From: Rosenbergiella metrosideri | Lineage (GTDB): Bacteria > Pseudomonadota > Gammaproteobacteria > Enterobacterales > Enterobacteriaceae | Direction of reading: 5' to 3' | Assembly (NCBI RefSeq): GCF_022602565.1 | Contig: NZ_JALBCV010000006.1 | Coordinates: 105,124 to 169,123, forward strand | Length of the DNA stretch: 64,000 nt | Shown here: one piece after another, positions 58,579-64,000 of the stretch | Numbering within the stretch: position 1 is the first letter of the stretch | How the letters are laid out: each line of letters opens with the position of its first letter | Notes under the pieces: model-generated | Seen by the model: the letters and a program-made list of their open reading frames with translations, nothing else | Databases searched by the model: none | What the model was told of the DNA's origin: nothing | Position numbers and translations under genes: made by a program

Positions 58579-60221
58579 GCGCTTTTCTCCATCATATTAG
58601 TGTTACTCGCACCCGGTGGGACGAGAGGCCAAACATTTTCGTTTTCATCGATCTGAATATGTAAAAAATAAGCGGTCGGTGCATTTAAGAATTCATCCAG
58701 TGCAGCGTCGATCTCATCCTTTTTACTAATACTTCTGCCAGGGATATCAAAAGCACGAGCGAGCATCAAAAAGTCGGGATTATCGGTCAGCAATGTTTCG
58801 CTATAACGCTCTTCAAAGAACAGTTCTTGCCACTGACGTACCATGCCCAGTCGCTGGTTATCCAACAGAAGAATTTTTACCGGTAATTGCTTGCGCTTTA
58901 TCGTCCCCAGCTCTTGAATATTCATCATGATCGACCCATCACCCGACACACAGATCACGGTATCTTCTGGGCGAGCCACTTGGGCACCAATCGCTGCAGG
59001 TAAGCCGAACCCCATGGTGCCAAGTCCGCTCGATGTAATGAAGTTTTCCGGCTGATTGAAGAACATATGTTGTGCCGCCCACATTTGGTGTTGGCCAACA
59101 TCGGTCGTTACTACGGTACTGTGTGGCATTTTTTCAGAAAGCTTTTTGAGTAATGCTGGCGCAAAAATTGGTGCACCTGGGTGATCGTAATTAGGCGCAG
59201 TCGTCTTTTTTAGATCAGCTAGATGCTCAACCCAAGGAGCAATCGATACGGTTGTCGCCAACTGAGGTAATATCGCTGCAATGCTTCCCTGAAGGGTTAC
59301 GTGCGCTCGACGTAATTTATTCAATTCTGCCGGGTCAATATCGATATGAATAACCGCAGCATGAGGAGCAAAAGTATCAAGCTTTCCAGTAACGCGATCG
59401 TCAAAACGCGCACCAATAGCAATCAGTAAGTCGCTTTCCTGTACCGCTAAATTTGCCGCTTTACTTCCATGCATACCCAGCATGCCTAGGTAGGTCGGTT
59501 CATCATGAGGTACAGTTCCCAATCCCTTCAACGTACTAACGGAAGGCAGGGAGGTGGTCGATAAAAAGGTTCTCAGTTCATCAACTGCATCAGCCATACC
59601 GACTCCACCGCCGACATAGACAATCGGTTTTAGTGCCTTATGAAGTAACTCTTTCGCAGCGTCGAGCGATCCTAAGAAAGAGACATTATCTTGAGCTACA
59701 GCGCTAAGAACAGGTTGAAAATCGGCAGCGCCCATTTGGATATCTTTGGGAATATCGACTAAGACAGGACCTGGACGGCCTGATTGGGCTATGGCAAAGG
59801 CATCGGCAAGAACTTGCGGTAACTCTTCAGCACTTTGCACCATAAAGCTGTGCTTAGTACAAGCCAGAGAAAGCCCTAGTACATCAATTTCTTGGAAGGC
59901 GTCAGTACCAATCACCGCCGAAGAGACTTGGCCTGTGATGGCGACAATTGGGACTGAATCCATCATGGCATCAGCCAGACCTGTAATAAGATTAGTCGCC
60001 CCCGGCCCCGACGTTGCGATACAGACACCTGTTTTCCCTGTCGCTCGGGCATAACCGATTGCTGCGACGACTGCCCCTTGCTCGTGTCGGCATAATAAAT
60101 GTTCAACACCGCCGTCGTATAACGCATCGTACACTGGCATGATTGCACCACCAGGGTACCCAAATACCGTCTTAATTCCTTGCCCTTTCAGAGCATGAAC
60201 TACCCACTGCGCTCCAGTCAT
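58575..60221 (-). CDS. ilvG: Acetolactate synthase isozyme II large subunit
   Basis: Thiamine-diphosphate enzyme that condenses pyruvate with pyruvate or 2-oxobutanoate. The 548-residue product matches the intact E. coli IlvG in length; the [15 protein letters not shown] start with its catalytic Glu in [12 protein letters not shown], and the ThDP motif [14 protein letters not shown] (GDG...N), are present. Unlike in E. coli K-12 the frame is not broken. The start at 60221 (ATG) is preferred to an adjacent GTG at 60224; AGAGG lies upstream. Confidence 0.97.
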   Translation of the reverse strand: MTGAQWVVHALKGQGIKTVFGYPGGAIMPVYDALYDGGVEHLLCRHEQGAVVAAIGYARATGKTGVCIATSGPGATNLITGLADAMMDSVPIVAITGQVSSAVIGTDAFQEIDVLGLSLACTKHSFMVQSAEELPQVLADAFAIAQSGRPGPVLVDIPKDIQMGAADFQPVLSAVAQDNVSFLGSLDAAKELLHKALKPIVYVGGGVGMADAVDELRTFLSTTSLPSVSTLKGLGTVPHDEPTYLGMLGMHGSKAANLAVQESDLLIAIGARFDDRVTGKLDTFAPHAAVIHIDIDPAELNKLRRAHVTLQGSIAAILPQLATTVSIAPWVEHLADLKKTTAPNYDHPGAPIFAPALLKKLSEKMPHSTVVTTDVGQHQMWAAQHMFFNQPENFITSSGLGTMGFGLPAAIGAQVARPEDTVICVSGDGSIMMNIQELGTIKRKQLPVKILLLDNQRLGMVRQWQELFFEERYSETLLTDNPDFLMLARAFDIPGRSISKKDEIDAALDEFLNAPTAYFLHIQIDENENVWPLVPPGASNTNMMEKSA

Positions 60222-60309
60222 CACTAAACCTCTGCCTTATTTGGGTTATACAGAATTTTATGCTAAAAACTCTGTTGCCTCAGATTTTATTATTTTGTTG
60301 TGTTTGGAC

Positions 60310-60345
60310 CAAAAAAAAACCCCCGAACTTTTAAGTGCGGGGGTT
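60310..60345 (-). terminator. Attenuator terminator of the ilv operon
   Basis: On the minus strand CCCCCGCACTT pairs with AAGTTCGGGGG (one mismatch at the middle) and is followed by nine T (A-run 60311-60319 on plus). It lies between ilvL and ilvG, as in the classical ilvGMEDA attenuator. Confidence 0.92.
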
Positions 60346-60368
60346 TTCTTTAGATTACGACTTGATTT

Positions 60369-60467
60369 TTAAGCCTTTTCTCTTCCGAACGTAGCCCCGC
60401 AGGATGGGAGAATAATCACCACCACGCTAATGAGAATAAGGCTAATCACTCGTAAAAGGGCTTTCAT
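60369..60467 (-). CDS. ilvL: ilvGMEDA operon leader peptide
   Basis: A 32-residue open frame starting MKALLRVISL and ending GREKA, with 14 of 32 residues Leu, Ile or Val clustered at positions 4-20 (..LILISVVVIIL..). It aligns with E. coli IlvL (also 32 residues, MTALLRVISL...). Slow translation of these codons when branched-chain tRNAs are uncharged prevents the terminator at 60310-60345 from forming. No strong ribosome-binding site is visible. Confidence 0.93.
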   Translation of the reverse strand: MKALLRVISLILISVVVIILPSCGATFGREKA

Positions 60468-60510
60468 AATCAGTTCAGATATTCGTCTTAATCGAATCAA
60501 TACCTACAGA

Positions 60511-60538
60511 GTTATCATAGTTTTTAGATATGATGCAA
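60511..60538 (-). promoter_or_regulatory. Candidate promoter of the ilv operon
   Basis: On the minus strand TTGCAT (60533-60538) and GATAAC (60511-60516) are spaced by 16 bases, 44 bases before the ilvL ATG. An overlapping TATGAT is an alternative -10. Confidence 0.5.
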
Positions 60539-60740
60539 TGTTTTTTTGTCTTTGTGTAGAACAAGACTTTTTACGTATTCAGGTAACCTCATGATTACTA
60601 TTAATTAAAAGAGATATCTCGCAAAAAAAATAAATACTTTGAAATTGTTACTTAATTTATCGATGCGTCTCGCAATAAAGAATCTGAATGTGAGAAGAAC
60701 CTTCTATTTTTAAGCATACTTCGGTGAGGAGGAGAGGATC

Positions 60741-62252
60741 ATGTCACTTGCAGAAGTTCGCACTCGTTATATCGTGGGTATAAACACCACACCAATCACG
60801 GTTGAGGTTGATATCAGCCAAGGCCTACCCGGATTTATCTTGATTGGGCTTTCAGATAGTACCGCACGTGGTATTAGAGCGCGTGTGCGGAGTGCTATGC
60901 TGAACAGTGGTTTCCATTTCCCCGCGAAGAAAATAACGCTAAGCCTAACCCCTGGCCCTCATCTCGGCGATACGGCTGGCTACGACTTACCCATAGCGCT
61001 TGCAATCCTTATCGCCTCAGGGCAGGTTCAGTTAAAGCGTCATGGCCACGTAGAATTTTATGCCGGATTATCACTCAATGGCTCGCTGACAGGTTGTAAA
61101 GGAGCGATTTCAGCTATGCTTGCGGCTGCCGATGCGAAACATCCAATTGTTGTCGCTCAACAACTCTTTTCACCGGAGTTAATTTTTGCTCCCGAAACCG
61201 TTTATTATGCCGAGAACCTTCGACAAGTATGCCGCTATCTGCAAGGTGAACCTATTTCGACGACGCGCACACTCAATAAACAAACTATTTGTCCTGAATC
61301 TCCTTTTATCGATATACAGTCTATCGTTGGGCTGTACCATGCTAAACGCGCCTTAGAAATCGCTGCCGCTGGCGGACACAGTCTATTAATGGTCGGCCCT
61401 CCTGGTAGCGGGAAAACGACTCTAGCGCGTTGCTTACCAAGCCTATTGCCCGAACTGACATCTGAAGAAAAGATCGCCATAGCACAAGTGAAAAATTTGT
61501 CTAAAAGCCACCTAGTGCAGCCGTTATCACGCCCTTTCCGAAACCCACACCATAGCATTACCACGGCAGGGTTGATTGGGAGCACTCACCCCGAAGCCCC
61601 CGGTGAGATTACACTCGCCCATCGCGGAGTACTTTTTCTGGATGAATTATTAGAATTCGATAAGAAAACTTTAGATGCTTTAAGGACTCCATTAGAACAA
61701 GGATATGTTCTCCTATCACGGGCTGGGGCAAAGATTATTTATCCCGCCTGTTTTCAATTAGTCGCAGCAACGAATCTTCCTTGCGGCTATGCGCTATCAG
61801 AACTTAAAGCTAAGAATGCTCGAAATGCTTTAGGAAAAAGCGTTGAGATACTTTCTGCCGCGCTTATAGACCGGTTTCAACTCTCTATAGCAGTTTCAAC
61901 ACCATTAGACGGTTCGACATCATTTCATAATGAATCCAGCCTAGCGATTAAGTCCCGAATTTGTACAGCGAGAACGCTTCAGAATAAACGACAAGGAAAA
62001 GAAAATGCACGGCTCAATTACCGCGAGATAAGTCTTTATTGCCAGCTAACGTTAGAGGATTGGGATTGGTTGAAAGAGAGTCTTCATCAACTATCGCTGT
62101 CTCATAGAGCTTTTCACCATATATTAAGAGTGGCGCGAACGATCGCCGACCTAAACGGTGAAGATGAGATAACGAAGGTAGCATTACAGGAAGCCTTAAG
62201 TTATCGATATACTGATCGTATTGTTAAACACCTCACTCAACTATACCAATAA
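60741..62252 (+). CDS. comM: ComM/YifB-family AAA+ ATPase, divergent copy
   Basis: A 503-residue protein: N-terminal Lon-like/ChlI domain (residues 1-170), then an AAA+ ATPase with Walker A GPPGSGKT at residues 219-226 and Walker B VLFLDE, and a C-terminal Mg-chelatase-type helical domain with HHILRVARTIADL. ComM is a branch-migration helicase in DNA uptake recombination. Compared with E. coli YifB several conserved blocks are changed: the NLAPADLPKEG loop reads SLTPGPHLGDT, FRSPHH reads FRNPHH, and the MNP(C)..C.CTPE segment and LSGP.LDR region read TNLPCGY.. and LSAALIDR. It is divergent from ilvL, as in E. coli. Confidence 0.85.
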   Translation: MSLAEVRTRYIVGINTTPITVEVDISQGLPGFILIGLSDSTARGIRARVRSAMLNSGFHFPAKKITLSLTPGPHLGDTAGYDLPIALAILIASGQVQLKRHGHVEFYAGLSLNGSLTGCKGAISAMLAAADAKHPIVVAQQLFSPELIFAPETVYYAENLRQVCRYLQGEPISTTRTLNKQTICPESPFIDIQSIVGLYHAKRALEIAAAGGHSLLMVGPPGSGKTTLARCLPSLLPELTSEEKIAIAQVKNLSKSHLVQPLSRPFRNPHHSITTAGLIGSTHPEAPGEITLAHRGVLFLDELLEFDKKTLDALRTPLEQGYVLLSRAGAKIIYPACFQLVAATNLPCGYALSELKAKNARNALGKSVEILSAALIDRFQLSIAVSTPLDGSTSFHNESSLAIKSRICTARTLQNKRQGKENARLNYREISLYCQLTLEDWDWLKESLHQLSLSHRAFHHILRVARTIADLNGEDEITKVALQEALSYRYTDRIVKHLTQLYQ

Positions 62253-62280
62253 AAAAAGGCCCACCTCGGTGAGCCCTTCT
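62251..62280 (-). terminator. Terminator of maoP
   Basis: On the minus strand a GC-rich imperfect stem (GGCTCACC / GGTGGGCC) is followed by a run of seven T, directly after the maoP stop and at the end of convergent comM. Confidence 0.75.
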
Positions 62281-62281
62281 A

Positions 62282-62620
62282 TTAATCGTCGCTATCACTG
62301 TAATCTTCAACCGTATCCATTTGTGGCTTACCGCCGGACAAAGTATGAAAGCGTTTAGGCCGCTTAATACGAGCCATATACTTAGACCAAACCTTCTCTG
62401 CTTCAGTCTCTGCAGGACGCTGTCCACGACATACTTCTACAAACTGTTTTTCTTCTTCATTAGACGGCTCACGCTTAGCGAGATCGAGCTCATTCATCGC
62501 GAAACCGTAACGTTCTAAAAATTGGGCTTCTTTAATCGTAAAGTCTCCATGGCGGGAGAATCCACGTGGGTAGTGCTTATTATCAAAAAAACGGTGGGTA
62601 GTTACAAAGCTTTCCGCCAT
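62282..62620 (-). CDS. maoP: Macrodomain Ori organisation protein MaoP (YifE)
   Basis: A 112-residue protein of the same length as E. coli YifE/MaoP and highly similar: [47 protein letters not shown] and the acidic tail EDYSDSDD. In E. coli it acts with the nearby maoS site to organise the Ori macrodomain. It sits next to hdfR, as there; the maoS site could not be picked out by eye. Confidence 0.93.
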   Translation of the reverse strand: MAESFVTTHRFFDNKHYPRGFSRHGDFTIKEAQFLERYGFAMNELDLAKREPSNEEEKQFVEVCRGQRPAETEAEKVWSKYMARIKRPKRFHTLSGGKPQMDTVEDYSDSDD

Positions 62621-62741
62621 ATAACACGCTCCTGCTTCTATTAATAGCTGTGTGGTTCATGCCGCGGAGTATTAGTTAGGCTTGACAAAGTGTAAAACAA
62701 AAGATTTAAATTGATACGATAAATTTTTTTGGAGATGCACT

Positions 62742-63566
62742 TTGGACACCGAATTACTGAAAACTTTTTTGGAAGTCAGTCGTACACGACACTTTGGTCG
62801 TGCTGCAGAAGCGCTCTATCTCACACAATCGGCGGTGAGTTTTCGAATCAGACAGCTTGAGAATCAGCTAGGAGTCAGCTTATTCACCCGCCATCGCAAT
62901 AATATCAGATTAACGACTGCAGGCGAGAAGCTAAGGCCTTACGCTGATGCACTGATGTCAACATGGGCCCAGGCGAAGAAAGACGTCGCATTGGCCTTAC
63001 AACATCATGAGCTGTCTGTAGGGGCCAGCACAGCCTTATGGGAGGGTTATCTAACGAATTGGCTTAAATCCCTCTATTCAGAGTATGAAGAACTGCATAT
63101 CGAAGCCAGGGTCGCACAGCGCCACTTACTCGTGAAACAGATACATGAGCGTCAACTAGACCTACTCATCACCACAGAAGCGCCGAAAATGGACGAATTG
63201 GCCAGTCAGCCTATTGGTTCCTTAACTTTAGCGTTATTCCGTTCAAAGAATAGTATTGAAGGCGAAAAAAGTCGCTATATCAAAGTCGAATGGGGTGCCG
63301 ATTTCCAATACCATGATGAATATCTTGCCGAAATCGATGACTCATATCTTTTGACCACGACCTCTGCGAATATTGCGCGAGACTTACTTAGCTCGACTAA
63401 TAGCTGCGCTTTTCTGCCTGACTACTGGGATGAACTTTATCCCGACCTTGTCAAAGTTGAAAATTCTCCGTTAATTCCGAGAACGCTTTATGCAGTGTGG
63501 TTACAAAATAGTGACCATCTCCAAGAATTAAAGCAGTTAATTGATATACCTGTCAGTAATAGTTAG
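62742..63566 (+). CDS. hdfR: LysR-type regulator HdfR
   Basis: A 274-residue LysR regulator, near-identical over its DNA-binding domain to E. coli HdfR ([44 protein letters not shown]). In E. coli it represses flhDC and affects gltBD. The start is a TTG at 62742 with GGAG 8 bases upstream. The effector domain is more diverged and a few residues shorter. Divergent from maoP. Confidence 0.92.
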   Translation: MDTELLKTFLEVSRTRHFGRAAEALYLTQSAVSFRIRQLENQLGVSLFTRHRNNIRLTTAGEKLRPYADALMSTWAQAKKDVALALQHHELSVGASTALWEGYLTNWLKSLYSEYEELHIEARVAQRHLLVKQIHERQLDLLITTEAPKMDELASQPIGSLTLALFRSKNSIEGEKSRYIKVEWGADFQYHDEYLAEIDDSYLLTTTSANIARDLLSSTNSCAFLPDYWDELYPDLVKVENSPLIPRTLYAVWLQNSDHLQELKQLIDIPVSNS

Positions 63567-63639
63567 GAACTAGGTGTTAGACGTCGAAAGGCGGATAACA
63601 CCTTTTTGACGGAGATAGAGTGAAACGTAAATTTTAGGC

Positions 63640-63671
63640 AAAAAAAAATCCTTTACATAAGTAAAGGATTC
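63640..63671 (-). terminator. Terminator of the rRNA/tRNA operon
   Basis: Stem AATCCTTTAC / GTAAAGGATT with a 4-base loop; on the minus strand it is followed by a run of eight to nine T. It lies 8 bases past the tRNA-Trp 3' end. Confidence 0.92.
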
Positions 63672-63678
63672 TACTTTC

Positions 63679-63754
<76 letters not shown>

Positions 63755-63761
63755 AAAAAGG

Positions 63762-63838
63762 TGGCGGAACGGACGGGGCTCGAACCCGCGACCCCCTGCG
63801 TGACAGGCAGGTATTCTAACCAACTGAACTACCGCTCC
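63762..63838 (-). tRNA. aspT: tRNA-Asp (GTC anticodon)
   Basis: 77 bases on the minus strand beginning GGAGCGGTAGTTCAGTTGG and ending in an encoded CCA; anticodon GTC in CCTGTCACG, TTCGAG T-loop. It lies 7 bases upstream of tRNA-Trp, after the 5S gene, as in the E. coli rrnC operon. Confidence 0.97.
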
Positions 63839-63928
63839 ACCGATTCTGTCTCAAAGCAGCACTGCTGCTTTGCTTGTTTCTCCCGCACCGTGTCAAGGGT
63901 GTGGTCATGACCTATTGGTCTTAATTGG

Positions 63929-64000
63929 ATGCCTGGCAGTTCCCTACTCTCGCATGGGGAGGCCCCACACTACCATCGGCGCTACGGCGTTTCACTTCTG
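63929..64000 (-). rRNA. rrf: 5S ribosomal RNA, 3' part (cut by window edge)
   Basis: The minus strand reads into ..CCCCATGCGAGAGTAGGGAACTG.. and ends GCCAGGCAT, the 3' end of enterobacterial 5S rRNA. The 5' part is outside the window. The rest of the rRNA operon should lie to the right. Confidence 0.95.

Overview
The window reads as a chromosomal segment of a gamma-proteobacterium of the order Enterobacterales. Almost every housekeeping protein is close in length and sequence to its E. coli counterpart (recalled from memory, no search run), and several blocks keep E. coli gene order: pitA-uspA-rsmJ-prlC-rlmJ-gor, yhjD-yhjE, and 5S rRNA-tRNA-Asp-tRNA-Trp-hdfR-maoP-comM-ilvLGMEDA-ilvY-ilvC. Blocks that are far apart in E. 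coli are joined here and some usual neighbours (uspB, dtpB, the fdo genes) are missing, so this is a rearranged relative. PQQ-type glucose dehydrogenase plus S-methylmethionine uptake would fit a plant- or insect-associated Erwiniaceae-like bacterium, but the genus cannot be fixed from this sequence.

Layout. 1-9.7 kb: lipoprotein YiaF, YibL, a VirK/YbjX protein, sodA, fdhD, glyQS, a glyoxalase-fold protein and class I fumarase. 9.7-10.3 kb: a long intergenic stretch with a decayed response-regulator (kdpE-like) gene. 10.3-18.6 kb: accessory metabolism (mmuPM, an OFA-family transporter, a LacI-type repressor with an ACS-family transporter, an FAH-fold hydrolase, an aldo-keto reductase). 18.6-20.3 kb: an AT-rich insert with an AraC-type regulator and a small DUF6506-like protein. 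20.3-26.4 kb: gcd, a TDT/SLAC1-type exporter with a LysR regulator, and lldD. 26.4-36.4 kb: yhiN, pitA, uspA, rsmJ, prlC, rlmJ, rnz, gor. 36.4-42.8 kb: a Met/His-rich PepSY/DUF2946 pair, yqhA, an ABC exporter, a chagasin-like inhibitor with mntP under an MntR box, and a small membrane protein. 43-49.7 kb: mqo, a LysE/MocR divergent pair, yhjD, yhjE. 49.7-51.3 kb: an AT-rich cassette with a broken peptidoglycan-binding/lysozyme gene overlapped by an intact secreted small protein. 51.4-60.5 kb: complete isoleucine/valine biosynthesis with its leader-peptide attenuator. 60.7-64 kb: comM, maoP, hdfR, two tRNAs and the 3' part of a 5S rRNA.

Working together: mqo, fumarase, lldD and gcd feed electrons to quinones or run the TCA cycle; sodA, gor, uspA and mntP serve oxidative stress and manganese balance; ilvGMEDA plus ilvC form the full branched-chain pathway, controlled by ilvL attenuation and by IlvY. 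The most novel-looking material is the broken lysozyme/candidate immunity cassette near 50-51 kb, the AT-rich AraC/DUF6506 insert, the paired Met/His-rich membrane proteins near 37-38.6 kb, and several well-formed palindromes without an obvious terminator tail.
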